Source: Megachile rotundata (taxonomy: Eukaryota > Arthropoda > Insecta > Hymenoptera > Megachilidae). From it: DNA of 64,000 nt. Numbering within the stretch: the first letter of the stretch is position 1; the number at the start of each line of letters is the position of its first letter. This document shows positions 28,973 through 42,335 of this stretch, piece after piece. The translations under genes and the position numbers were made by a program. Location of the stretch: the NCBI RefSeq assembly GCF_050947335.1, contig NW_027473883.1, positions 62,001 to 126,000 on the forward strand, given 5' to 3'. The notes under the pieces are model-generated. The model saw only the letters and a list, made by a program, of their open reading frames with translations. It was not told where the DNA came from and made no database searches.

Positions 28973-29055
28973 GAGTTAGATTGATAATGATAAGAGTAAT
29001 GAGTATAGTAATTGTCGTTCTATCGATCATATAAGCATAATATGGCTAATAACAT

Positions 29056-32000
29056 GAGTTAGATTGATAATAATAAGAGTAATAGGTATAGTAATTGTCG
29101 TTCTATCGATCACATAAGCATAATATGGCGAATAATACGAGTTAGATTGATAGTAATAACAGTAGTGAGTATAGTAATTGTCGTTCTATCGATCATATAA
29201 GCATAATATGGCTAATAATATGAGTTAGATTGATAACAATAAGAGTAATGAGTATAGTAATTGTCGTTCTATCGATCATATAAGCATAATATGGCTAATA
29301 ATATGAGTTAGAGTGATAATAATAAGACTGATAAGTATAGTAATTGTCGTTCTATCGATCATATAAGCATAGTATGGCTAATAATATGATTTAGATTGAT
29401 AATAATAAGAGTAATAAGTATAGTAATTGTCGTTCTATCGATCACATAAGCATAATATGGCTAATAATACGAGTTAGATTGATAGTAATAACAGTAGTGA
29501 GTATAGTAATTGTCGTTCTATCGATCATATAAGCATAATATGGCTAATAATATGAGTTAGATTGATAACAATAAGAGTAACGAGTATAGTAATTGTCGTT
29601 CTATCGATCATATAAGCATAATATGGCTAATAATACGAGTTAGATTGATAATAATAAGAGTAATAAGTATAGTAATTATCGTTCTACCGATCATACAAGC
29701 ATAATATGGCTAATAATATGAGTTAGATTGAAAATAATAAGACTAATAACTATAGTAATTGTCGTTCTATCGATGATATAAGCATAATACGGCTAATAAT
29801 ATGAGTCAGATTGATAATAATAAGAGTAATAAGTATAGTAATTGTCGTTCTATCGATCATATAAGCATAATACGGCTAATAATATGAGTTAGATTGATAA
29901 TAATAAGACTAATAAATATAGTAATTGTCGTTCTATCGATCATATAAGCATAATATGGCTAATAATATGAGTTAGATTGATAATAATAAGGCTAATAAGT
30001 ACAGTAATTGTCGTTCTATCGATCACATAAGCATAATATGGCTAATAATACGAGTTAGATTGATAGTAATAACAGTAGTGAGTATAGTAATTGTCGTTCT
30101 ATCGATCATATAAGCATAATATGGCTAATAATATGAGTTAGATTGATAATAATAAGAGTAATGAGTATAGTTATTGTCGTTCTATCGATCATGTAAGCAT
30201 AGTATGGCTAATAACATGAGTTAGATTGATAATAATAAGAGTAATAAGTATAGTAATTATCGTTCTATCGATCACATAAGCATAATATGGCTAATAATAT
30301 GAGTTAGATTGATAGTAATAACAGTAGTGAGTATAGTAATTGTCGTTCTATCGATCATATAAGCATAATATGGCTAATAATATGAGTTAGATTGATAATA
30401 ATAAGAGTAATGAGTATAGTAATTGTCGTTCTATCGATCATATAAGCATAATATGGCTAATAAAATGAGTTAGATTGATAATAATAAGAGTAATGAGTAT
30501 AGTAGTTGTAGTTCTATCGATCATATCTGCATAATATGGTTAATAATATGAGTTAGATTGATAACAGTGAGTGTAATAAGTATAGTAATTGTCGTTCTAT
30601 CAATCATATAAGCATAATATGGCTAATAATATGAGTTAGATTGATAATAATAAGAGTAATAAGTACAGTAATTGTCGTTCTATCGATCACATAAGCATAA
30701 TATGGCTAATAATACGAGTTAGATTGATAGTAATAACAGTAGTGAGTATAGTAATTGTCGTTCTATCGATCATATAAGCATAATATGGCTAATAATATGA
30801 GTAAGATTGATAACAATAAGAGTAACGAGTATAGTAATTGTCGTTCTATCGATCATATAAGCATAATATGGCTAATAATACGAGTTAGATTGATAATAAT
30901 AAGAGTAATAAGTATAGTAATTATCGTTCTACCGATCATACAAGCATAATATGGCTAATAATATGAGTTAGATTGATAATAATAAGACTAATAACTATAG
31001 TAATTGTCGTTCTATCGATCATATAAGCATAATACGGCTAATAATATGAGTCAGATTGATAATAATAAGAGTAATAAGTATAGTAATTGTCGTTCTATCG
31101 ATCATATCTGCATAATATGGTTAATAATATGAGTTAGATTGATAACAGTGAGTGTAATAAGTATAGTAATTGTCGTTCTATCGATCATATAAGCATAATA
31201 TGGCTAATAATATGAGTTAGATTGATAATAATAAGAGTAATGAGTATAGTAATTGTCGTTCTATCGATCATATAAGCATAATATGGCTAATAATATGAGT
31301 TAGATTGATAATAATAAGAGTAATGAGTATAGTAGTTGTAGTTCTATCGATCATATCTGCATAATATGGTTAATAATATGAGTTAGATTGATAACAGTGA
31401 GTGTAATAAGTATAGTAATTGTCGTTCTATCGATCATATAAGCATAATATGGCTAATAATATGAGCTAGATTGATAATAATAAGAGTAATAAGTATAGTC
31501 ATTATCGTTTTACCGATCATACCAGCATAATATGGTTAATAATATGAGTTAGATTGATAATAGTGAGTGTAATGAGTATAGTAATTGTCGTTCTGTCGAT
31601 CATATAAGCATAATACGGCTAATAATATGAGTTAGATTGATAATAATAAGAGTAATAAGTATAGTAATTGTCGTTCTATCGATCATATATGCATAATAAG
31701 GCTAATAATGTGAGTTAGATTGATAATAATAAGAGTAATGAGTATAGTAGTTGTAGTTCTATCGATCATATCTGCATAATATGGTTAATAATATGAGTCA
31801 GATTGATAACAGTGAGTGTAATAAGTATAGTAATTGTCGTTCTATCGATCATATAAGCATAATATGGCTAATAATATGAGTTAGATTGATAATAATAAGA
31901 GTAATGAGTATAGTAATTGTCGTTCTATCGATCATATATGCATAATATGGCTAATAATGTGAGTTAGATTGATAATAATAAGAGTAATGAGTATAGTAGT

Positions 32001-32872
32001 TGTAGTTCTATCGATCATATCTGCATAATATGGTTAATAATATGAGTTAGATTGATAATAATAAAAGTAATGAGTATAGTAGTTGTAGTTCTATCGATCA
32101 TATCTGCATAATATGGTTAATAATATGAGTTAGATTGATAATAATAAAAGTAAAAAGAATAGTAATTGTAGTTCTATCGATCATATCTGCATAATATGGT
32201 TAATAATATGAGTTAGATTGATAACAGTGAGTGTAATAAGTATAGTAATTTTTGTTCTATCGATCATATAAGCATAATGTGGCTAATAATATGAGTTAGA
32301 TTGATAATAATAAGAGTAATGAGTATAGTAGTTGTAGTTCTATCGATCATATAAGCATAATATGGCTAATAATATGAGTTAGATTGATAATAATAAGACT
32401 AATAAGTATAGTAATTGTCGCTCTATCGATCATATAAGCATAGTATGGCTAATAATATGAGTTAGATTGATAATAATAAGAGTAATGAGTATAGTAGTTG
32501 TAGTTCTATCGATCATATCTGCATAATATGGTTAATACTATGAGTTAGATTGATAATAATAAGAGAAATAAGTACAGTAATTGTAGTTCTACCGATCCTA
32601 TAAGCATAATATGGCTAATAATATGAGTTAGATTGATAATAATAAGACTAATAACTATAGTAATTGTCGTTCTATCGATCATATAAGCATAATACGGCTA
32701 ATAATATGAGTCAGATTGATAATAATAAGAGTAATAAGTATAGTAATTGTCGTTCTATCGATCATATAAGCATAATATTGCTAATAATATGAGTTAGATT
32801 GATAATAATAAGAGTAATGAGTATAGTAATTGTCGTTCTATCGATCATGTAAGCATAGTATGGCTAATAACA
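29056..32872 (+). repeat. Distinct monomer block at the right end of D1
   Basis: After the last GATAATGATA monomer of D1 (28,973-29,055) the order changes. Landmarks are AATAGGTATAG (29,083), GAGAGTGATAATAATAAGACTGATAAG wording split as GAGAGTG and GACTGATAAG (about 29,310-29,335), GAAAATAATAAG (29,730), CGATGATATAAG (about 29,771), GAGTAAG (30,802) and CATATATGCAT (about 31,685 and 31,935). The block resembles zone E in its variants, so D1 appears to span a former boundary between HOR-type and mixed-type satellite. The complete counterpart in D2 is 50,221-54,037, and a partial third copy is 45,407-47,232. Confidence 0.8.
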
Positions 32873-33774
32873 TGAGTTAGATTGATAATAATAAGAGTAA
32901 TAAGTATAGTAATTGTCGTTCTATCGATCACATAAGCATAATATGGCTAATAATACGAGTTAGATTGATAGTAATAACAGTAGTGAGTATAGTAATTGTC
33001 GTTCTATCGATCATATCTGCATAATATGGTTAATAATATGAGTTAGATTGATAACAGTGAGTGTAATAAGTATAGTAATTGTCGTTCTATCAATCATATA
33101 AGCATAATATGGCTAATAATATGTGTTAGATTGATAATAATAAGAGTAATGAGTATAGTAGTTGTAGTTCTATCGATCATATCTGCATAATATGGTTAAT
33201 AATATGAGTTAGATTGATAATAATAAGAGAAATAAGTATAGTAATTGTAGTTCTACCGATCATATAAGCATAATATGGCTAATAATATGAGTTAGATTGA
33301 TAATAATAAGACTAATAAGTATAGTAATTGTCGTTCTATCGATCATATAAGCATAATATGGCTAATAATATGAGTTAGATTGATAATAATAAGACTAATA
33401 AGTATAGTAATTGTCGTTCTATCGATCATATAAGCATAGTATGTCTAATAATATGAGTTAGATTGATAATAATAAGAGTAATAAGTATAGTAATTGTCGT
33501 TCTATCAATCATATAAGCATAATATGGCTAATAATATGTGTTAGATTGATAATAATAAGAGTAAAAAGAATAGTAATTGTCGTTCTATCGATCATATAAG
33601 CATAATATGGCTAATAATACGAGTTAGATTGATAGTAATAACAGTAGTGAGTATAGTAATTGTCGTTCTATCCATCATATAAGCATAATATGGCTAATAA
33701 TATGAGTTAGATTGATAATAATAAGAGTAATGAGTATAGTAATTGTTGTTCTATCGATCATATAAGCATAATAT

Positions 33775-33791
33775 GGCTCATAATATGAGCC
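33775..33791. repeat. 17-bp palindrome across a monomer joint
   Basis: D2 counterpart of 14,519-14,535. Confidence 0.9.
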
Positions 33792-34533
33792 AGATTGATA
33801 ATAATAAGAGTAATAAGTATAGTAGTTGTCGTTCTATCGACCATATCTGCATAATATGGTTAATAATATGAGTTAGATTGATAACAGTGAGTGTAATAAG
33901 TATAGTAATTGTCGTTCTATCAATCATATAAGCATAATATGGCTAATAATATGTGTTAGATTGATAATAATAAGACTAATAAGTATAGTAATTGTCGTTC
34001 TATCGATCATATAAGCATAATATGGCTAATAATATGAGTTAGATTGATAATAATAAGAGTAAAAAGAATAGTAATTGTCGTTCTATCGATCATATAAGCA
34101 TAATATGGCTAATAATAAGAGTTAGATTGATAATAATAAGACTAATAAGTATAGTAATTGTCGTTCTATCGATCATATAAGCATAATATGGCTAATAATA
34201 TGAGTTAGATTGATAATAATAAGACTAATTAGTATAGTAATTGTCGTTCTATCGATCATATAAGCATAACATGGCTAATAATATGAGTTAGATTGATAAT
34301 AATAAGAGTAATAAGTATAGTAATTGTCGTTCTATCGATCACATAAGCATAATATGGCTAATAATACGAGTTAGATTGATAGTAATAACAGTAGTGAGTA
34401 TAGTAATTGTCGTTCTATCGATCATATAAGCATAATATGGCTAATAATATGAGTTAGATTGATAACAATAAGAGCAATGAGTATAGTAATTGTCGTTCTA
34501 TCGATCATATAAGCATAATATGGCTAATAATAT

Positions 34534-36193
34534 GAGTTAGATTGATAATGATAAGAGTAATGAGTATAGTAATTGTCGTTCTATCGATCATATAAGCATA
34601 ATATGGCTAATAATATGAGTCAGATTGATAATAATAAGAGTAATAAGTATAGTAATTGTCGTTCTATCGATCATATCTGCATAATATGGTTAATAATATG
34701 AGTTAGATTGATAACAGTGAGTGTAATAAGTATAGTAATTGTCGTTCTATCAATCATATAAGCATAATATGGCTAATAATATGTGTTAGATTGATAATAA
34801 TAAGAGTAATGAGTATAGTAGTTGTAGTTCTATCGATCATATCTGCATAATATGGTTAATAATATGAGTTAGATTGATAATAATAAGAGAAATAAGTATA
34901 GTAATTGTAGTTCTACCGATCATATAAGCATAATATGGCTAATAATATGAGTTAGATTGATAATAATAAGACTAATAAGTATAGTAATTGTCGTTCTATC
35001 GATCATATAAGCATAATATGGCTAATAATATGAGTTAGATTGATAATAATAAGAGTAAAAAGAATAGTAATTGTCGTTCTATCGATCATATAAGCATAAT
35101 ATGGCTAATAATACGAGTTAGATTGATAGTAATAACAGTAGTGAGTATAGTAATTGTCGTTCTATCGATCATATAAGCATAATATGGCTAATAATATGAG
35201 TTAGATTGATAACAATAAGAGTAATGAGTATAGTAATTGTCGTTCTATCGATCATATAAGCATAATATGGCTAATAATATGAGTCAGATTGATAATAATA
35301 AGAGTAATAAGTATAGTAATTGTCGTTCTATCGATCATATCTGCATAATATGGTTAATAATATGAGTTAGATTGATAACAGTGAGTGTAATAAGTATAGT
35401 AATTGTCGTTCTATCAATCATATAAGCATAATATGGCTAATAATATGTGTTAGATTGATAATAATAAGAGTAATGAGTATAGTAGTTGTAGTTCTATCGA
35501 TCATATCTGCATAATATGGTTAATAATATGAGTTAGATTGATAATAATAAGAGAAATAAGTATAGTAATTGTAGTTCTACCGATCATATAAGCATAATAT
35601 GGCTAATAATATGAGTTAGATTGATAATAATAAGACTAATAAGTATAGTAATTGTCGTTCTATCGATCATATAAGCATAATATGGCTAATAATATGAGTT
35701 AGATTGATAATAATAAGACTAATAAGTATAGTAATTGTCGTTCTATCGATCATATAAGCATAGTATGTCTAATAATATGAGTTAGATTGATAATAATAGG
35801 AGTAATAAGTATAGTAATTGTCGTTCTATCAATCATATAAGCATAATATGGCTAATAATATGTGTTAGATTGATAATAATAAGAGTAAAAAGAATAGTAA
35901 TTGTCGTTCTATCGATCATATAAGCATCATATGGCTAATAATACGAGTTAGATTGATAGTAATAACAGTAGTGAGTATAGTAATTGTCGTTCTATCCATC
36001 ATATAAGCATAATATGGCTAATAATATGAGTTAGATTGATAATAATAAGAGTAATGAGTATAGTAATTGTCGTTCTATCGATCATATAAGCATAATATGG
36101 CTAATAATATGAGTTAGATTGATAACAATAAGAGCAATGAGTATAGTAATTGTCGTTCTATCGATCATATAAGCATAATATGGCTAATAATAT
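34534..36193 (+). repeat. HOR block of 20 monomers, type a, in D2
   Basis: Counterpart of 15,278-16,937 at an offset of 19,256 bp, including the rare GCATCATATGG. Confidence 0.85.
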
Positions 36194-38683
36194 GAGTTAG
36201 ATTGATAATGATAAGAGTAATGAGTATAGTAATTGTCGTTCTATCGATCATATAAGCATAATATGGCTAATAATATGAGTCAGATTGATAATAATAAGAG
36301 TAATAAGTATAGTAATTGTCGTTCTATCGATCATATCTGCATAATATGGTTAATAATATGAGTTAGATTGATAACAGTGAGTGTAATAAGTATAGTAATT
36401 GTCGTTCTATCAATCATATAAGCATAATATGGCTAATAATATGTGTTAGATTGATAATAATAAGAGTAATGAGTATAGTAGTTGTAGTTCTATCGATCAT
36501 ATCTGCATAATATGGTTAATAATATGAGTTAGATTGATAATAATAAGAGAAATAAGTATAGTAATTGTAGTTCTACCGATCATATAAGCATAATATGGCT
36601 AATAATATGAGTTAGATTGATAATAATAAGACTAATAAGTATAGTAATTGTCGTTCTATCGACCATATAAGCATAATATGGCTAATAATATGAGTTAGAT
36701 TGATAATAATAAGAGTAAAAAGAATAGTAATTGTCGTTCTATCGATCATATAAGCATAATATGGCTAATAATACGAGTTAGATTGATAGTAATAACAGTA
36801 GTGAGTATAGTAATTGTCGTTCTATCGATCATATAAGCATAATATGGCTAATAATATGAGTTAGATTGATAACAATAAGAGTAATGAGTATAGTAATTGT
36901 CGTTCTATCGATCATATAAGCATAATATGGCTAATAATATGAGTCAGATTGATAATAATAAGAGTAATAAGTATAGTAATTGTCGTTCTATCGATCATAT
37001 CTGCATAATATGGTTAATAATATGAGTTAGATTGATAACAGTGAGTGTAATAAGTATAGTAATTGTCGTTCTATCAATCATATAAGCATAATATGGCTAA
37101 TAATATGTGTTAGATTGATAATAATAAGAGTAATGAGTATAGTAGTTGTAGTTCTATCGATCATATCTGCATAATATGGTTAATAATATGAGTTAGATTG
37201 ATAATAATAAGAGAAATAAGTATAGTAATTGTAGTTCTACCGATCATATAAGCATAATATGGCTAATAATATGAGTTAGATTGATAATAATAAGACTAAT
37301 AAGTATAGTAATTGTCGTTCTATCGATCATATAAGCATAATATGGCTAATAATATGAGTTAGATTGATAATAATAAGACTAATAAGTATAGTAATTGTCG
37401 TTCTATCGATCATATAAGCATAGTATGTCTAATAATATGAGTTAGATTGATAATAATAAGAGTAATAAGTATAGTAATTGTCGTTCTATCGATCACATAA
37501 GCATAATATGGCTAATAATACGAGTTAGATTGATAGTAATAACAGTAGTGAGTATAGTAATTGTCGTTCTATCGATCATATAAGCATAATATGGCTAATA
37601 ATATGAGTTAGATTGTTAACAATAAGAGTAATGAGTATAGTAATTGTCGTTCTATCGATCATATAAGCATAATATGGCTAATAATATGAGTTAGATTGAT
37701 AACAATAAGAGTAATGAGTATAGTAATTGTCGTTCTATCGATCATATAAGCATAATATGGCTAATAATATGAGCTAGATTGATAATAATAAGAGTAATAA
37801 GTATAGTAATTATCGTTCTACCGATCATACAAGCATAATATGGTTAATAATATGAGTTAGATTGATAACAGTGAGTGTAATAAGTATAGTTATTGTCGTT
37901 CTATCAATCATATAAGCATAATATGGCTAATAATATGAGTTAGATTGATAGTAATAACAGTAGTGAGTATAGTAATTGTCGTTCTATCGACCATATAAGC
38001 ATAATATGGCTAATAATATGAGTTAGATTGATAACAATAAGAGTAATGAGTATAGTAATTGTCGTTCTATCGATCATATAAGCATAATATGGCTCATAAT
38101 ATGAGTCAGATTGATAATAATAAGAGTAATAAGTATAGTAATTGTCGTTCTATCGACCATATCTGCATAATATGGTTAATAACATGAGTTAGATTGATAA
38201 CAGTGAGTGTAATAAGTATAGTAATTGTCGTTCTATCAATCATATAAGCATAATATGGCTAATAATATGTGTTAGATTGATAATAATAAGACTAATAAGT
38301 ACAGTAATTGTCGTTCTATCGATCATATAAGCATAATATGGCTAATAATATGAGTTAGATTGATAATAATAAGACTAATTAGTATAGTAATTGTCGTTCT
38401 ATCGATCATATAAGCATAATATGGCTAATAATATGAGTTAGATTGATAATAATAAGAGTAATAAGTATAGTAATTGTCGTTCTATCGATCACATAAGCAT
38501 AATATGGCTAATAATACGAGTTAGATTGATAGTAATAACAGTAGTGAGTATAGTAATTGTCGTTCTATCGATCATATAAGCATAATATGGCTAATAATAT
38601 GAGTTAGATTGATAACAATAAGAGCAATGAGTATAGTAATTGTCGTTCTATCGATCATATAAGCATAATATGGCTAATAATAT
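36194..38683 (+). repeat. HOR block of 30 monomers (2,490 bp) in D2
   Basis: Counterpart of the 29-monomer block 16,938-19,344 with one extra GACTAATAAG monomer. GTTAAC is at 37,615. A private GTTATTGTCG occurs near 37,889. Confidence 0.85.
37273..37355 (+). repeat. Single-monomer insertion specific to D2
   Basis: D1 has one GACTAATAAG monomer (18,017-18,099, with CATAGTATGTC) at this place. D2 has two: this one with CATAATATGGC, then 37,356-37,438 with CATAGTATGTC. The D1-D2 offset changes here from 19,256 to 19,339 bp. The same pair of classes occurs together elsewhere (for example near 20,500), so gene conversion or unequal exchange with a sister HOR could have supplied it. Confidence 0.85.
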
Positions 38684-41007
38684 GAGTTAGATTGATAATG
38701 ATAAGAGTAATGAGTATAGTAATTGTCGTTCTATCGATCATATAAGCATAATATGGCTAATAATATGAGTCAGATTGATAATAATAAGAGTAATAAGTAT
38801 AGTAATTGTCGTTCTATCGATCATATCTGCATAATATGGTTAATAATATGAGTTAGATTGATAACAGTGAGTGTAATAAGTATAGTAATTGTCGTTCTAT
38901 CAATCATATAAGCATAATATGGCTAATAATATGTGTTAGATTGATAATAATAAGAGTAATGAGTATAGTAGTTGTAGTTCTATCGATCATATCTGCATAA
39001 TATGGTTAATAATATGAGTTAGATTGATAATAATAAGAGAAATAAGTATAGTAATTGTAGTTCTACCGATCATATAAGCATAATATGGCTAATAATATGA
39101 GTTAGATTGATAATAATAAGACTAATAAGTATAGTAATTGTCGTTCTATCGATCATATAAGCATAATATGGCTAATAATATGAGTTAGATTGATAATAAT
39201 AAGAGTAAAAAGAATAGTAATTGTCGTTCTATCGATCATATAAGCATAATATGGCTAATAATACGAGTTAGATTGATAGTAATAACAGTAGTGAGTATAG
39301 TAATTGTCGTTCTATCGATCATATAAGCATAATATGGCTAATAATATGAGTTAGATTGATAACAATAAGAGTAATGAGTATAGTAATTGTCGTTCTATCG
39401 ATCATATAAGCATAATATGGCTAATAATATGAGTCAGATTGATAATAATAAGAGTAATAAGTATAGTAATTGTCGTTCTATCGATCATATCTGCATAATA
39501 TGGTTAATAATATGAGTTAGATTGATAACAGTGAGTGTAATAAGTATAGTAATTGTCGTTCTATCAATCATATAAGCATAATATGGCTAATAATATGTGT
39601 TAGATTGATAATAATAAGAGTAATGAGTATAGTAGTTGTAGTTCTATCGATCATATCTGCATAATATGGTTAATAATATGAGTTAGATTGATAATAATAA
39701 GAGAAATAAGTATAGTAATTGTAGTTCTACCGATCATATAAGCATAATATGGCTAATAATATGAGTTAGATTGATAATAATAAGACTAATAAGTATAGTA
39801 ATTGTCGTTCTATCGATCATATAAGCATAATATGGCTAATAATATGAGTTAGATTGATAATAATAAGACTAATAAGTATAGTAATTGTCGTTCTATCGAT
39901 CATATAAGCATAGTATGTCTAATAATATGAGTTAGATTGATAATAATAGGAGTAATAAGTATAGTAATTGTCGTTCTATCAATCATATAAGCATAATATG
40001 GCTAATAATATGTGTTAGATTGATAATAATAAGAGTAAAAAGAATAGTAATTGTCGTTCTATCGATCATATAAGCATAATATGGCTAATAATACGAGTTA
40101 GATTGATAGTAATAACAGTAGTGAGTATAGTAATTGTCGTTCTATCCATCATATAAGCATAATATGGCTAATAATATGAGTTAGATTGATAATAATAAGA
40201 GTAATGAGTATAGTAATTGTCGTTCTATCGATCATATAAGCATAATATGGCTCATAATATGAGCCAGATTGATAATAATAAGAGTAATAAGTATAGTAGT
40301 TGTCGTTCTATCGACCATATCTGCATAATATGGTTAATAATATGAGTTAGATTGATAACAGTGAGTGTAATAAGTATAGTAATTGTCGTTCTATCAATCA
40401 TATAAGCATAATATGGCTAATAATATGTGTTAGATTGATAATAATAAGACTAATAAGTATAGTAATTGTCGTTCTATCGATCATATAAGCATAATATGGC
40501 TAATAATATGAGTTAGATTGATAATAATAAGAGTAAAAAGAATAGTAATTGTCGTTCTATCGATCATATAAGCATAATATGGCTAATAATACGAGTTAGA
40601 TTGATAATAATAAGACTAATAAGTATAGTAATTGTCGTTCTATCGATCATATAAGCATAATATGGCTAATAATATGAGTTAGATTGATAATAATAAGACT
40701 AATTAGTATAGTAATTGTCGTTCTATCGATCATATAAGCATAATATGGCTAATAATATGAGTTAGATTGATAATAATAAGAGTAATAAGTATAGTAATTG
40801 TCGTTCTATCGATCACATAAGCATAATATGGCTAATAATACGAGTTAGATTGATAGTAATAACAGTAGTGAGTATAGTAATTGTCGTTCTATCGATCATA
40901 TAAGCATAATATGGCTAATAATATGAGTTAGATTGATAACAATAAGAGCAATGAGTATAGTAATTGTCGTTCTATCGATCATATAAGCATAATATGGCTA
41001 ATAATAT
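38684..41007 (+). repeat. HOR block of 28 monomers in D2
   Basis: Counterpart of 19,345-21,668 at an offset of 19,339 bp, with the palindrome at 40,249 matching 20,910. Confidence 0.85.
40249..40265. repeat. 17-bp palindrome across a monomer joint
   Basis: D2 counterpart of 20,910-20,926. Confidence 0.9.
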
Positions 41008-42335
41008 GAGTTAGATTGATAATGATAAGAGTAATGAGTATAGTAATTGTCGTTCTATCGATCATATAAGCATAATATGGCTAATAATATGAGTCAGATT
41101 GATAATAATAAGAGTAATAAGTATAGTAATTGTCGTTCTATCGATCATATCTGCATAATATGGTTAATAATATGAGTTAGATTGATAACAGTGAGTGTAA
41201 TAAGTATAGTAATTGTCGTTCTATCAATCATATAAGCATAATATGGCTAATAATATGTGTTAGATTGATAATAATAAGAGTAATGAGTATAGTAGTTGTA
41301 GTTCTATCGATCATATCTGCATAATATGGTTAATAATATGAGTTAGATTGATAATAATAAGAGAAATAAGTATAGTAATTGTAGTTCTACCGATCATATA
41401 AGCATAATATGGCTAATAATATGAGTTAGATTGATAATAATAAGACTAATAAGTATAGTAATTGTCGTTCTATCGATCATATAAGCATAATATGGCTAAT
41501 AATATGAGTTAGATTGATAATAATAAGAGTAAAAAGAATAGTAATTGTCGTTCTATCGATCATATAAGCATAATATGGCTAATAATACGAGTTAGATTGA
41601 TAGTAATAACAGTAGTGAGTATAGTAATTGTCGTTCTATCGATCATATAAGCATAATATGGCTAATAATATGAGTTAGATTGATAACAATAAGAGTAATA
41701 AGTATAGTAATTGTCGTTCTATCGATCATATAAGCATAATATGGCTCATAATATGAGTCAGATTGATAATAATAAGAGTAATAAGTATAGTAATTGTCGT
41801 TCTATCGACCATATCTGCATAATATGGTTAATAACATGAGTTAGATTGATAACAGTGAGTGTAATAAGTATAGTAATTGTCGTTCTATCAATCATATAAG
41901 TATAATATGGCTAATAATATGTGTTAGATTGATAATAATAAGACTAATAAGTATAGTAATTGTCGTTCTATCGATCATATAAGCATAATATGGCTAATAA
42001 TATGAGTTAGATTGATAATAATAAGACTAATTAGTATAGTAATTGTCGTTCTATCGATCATATAAGCATAATATGGCTAATAATATGAGTTAGATTGATA
42101 ATAATAAGAGTAATAAGTATAGTAATTGTCGTTCTATCGATCACATAAGCATAATATGGCTAATAATACGAGTTAGATTGATAGTAATAACAGTAGTGAG
42201 TATAGTAATTGTCGTTCTATCGATCATATAAGCATAATATGGCTAATAATATGAGTTAGATTGATAACAATAAGAGCAATGAGTATAGTAATTGTCGTTC
42301 TATCGATCATATAAGCATAATATGGCTAATAATAT
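41008..42335 (+). repeat. HOR block of 16 monomers in D2, first
   Basis: Counterpart of 21,669-22,996 at an offset of 19,339 bp. AAGTATAATATGG near 41,898 is private with respect to that counterpart. Confidence 0.85.

Larger units (their letters stand above)
13617..32872 (+). repeat. D1: first copy of a 19,256-bp (232-monomer) tandem duplication
   Basis: Positions from 13,617 onward match positions from 32,873 onward at an offset of exactly 19,256 bp (232 x 83). Rare markers agree: AACATGG at 15,012 and 34,268; GACCATATAAG at 17,405 and 36,661; the 17-bp palindrome at 14,519 and 33,775; GATAATGATA at 15,288 and 34,544. To the left, the monomer ending at 13,616 has AACATGG while its counterpart has AGTATGG and AACATGAG, so the match starts there. 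The right end of D1 directly abuts the left end of D2, making this a true tandem duplication. D1 contains a HOR-rich part (13,617-29,055) and a distinct part (29,056-32,872). Confidence 0.85.

Noticed and set aside
30755..30949. 64-codon open frame starting at TTG
   Set aside because: It is satellite sequence read through three monomers. It stays open only because GAGTAAG replaces GAGTTAG (removing a TAG) and TACGAG replaces TATGAG (removing a TGA). It starts at TTG, lacks any recognisable domain, and its protein repeats the same short phrases in rotated frames.
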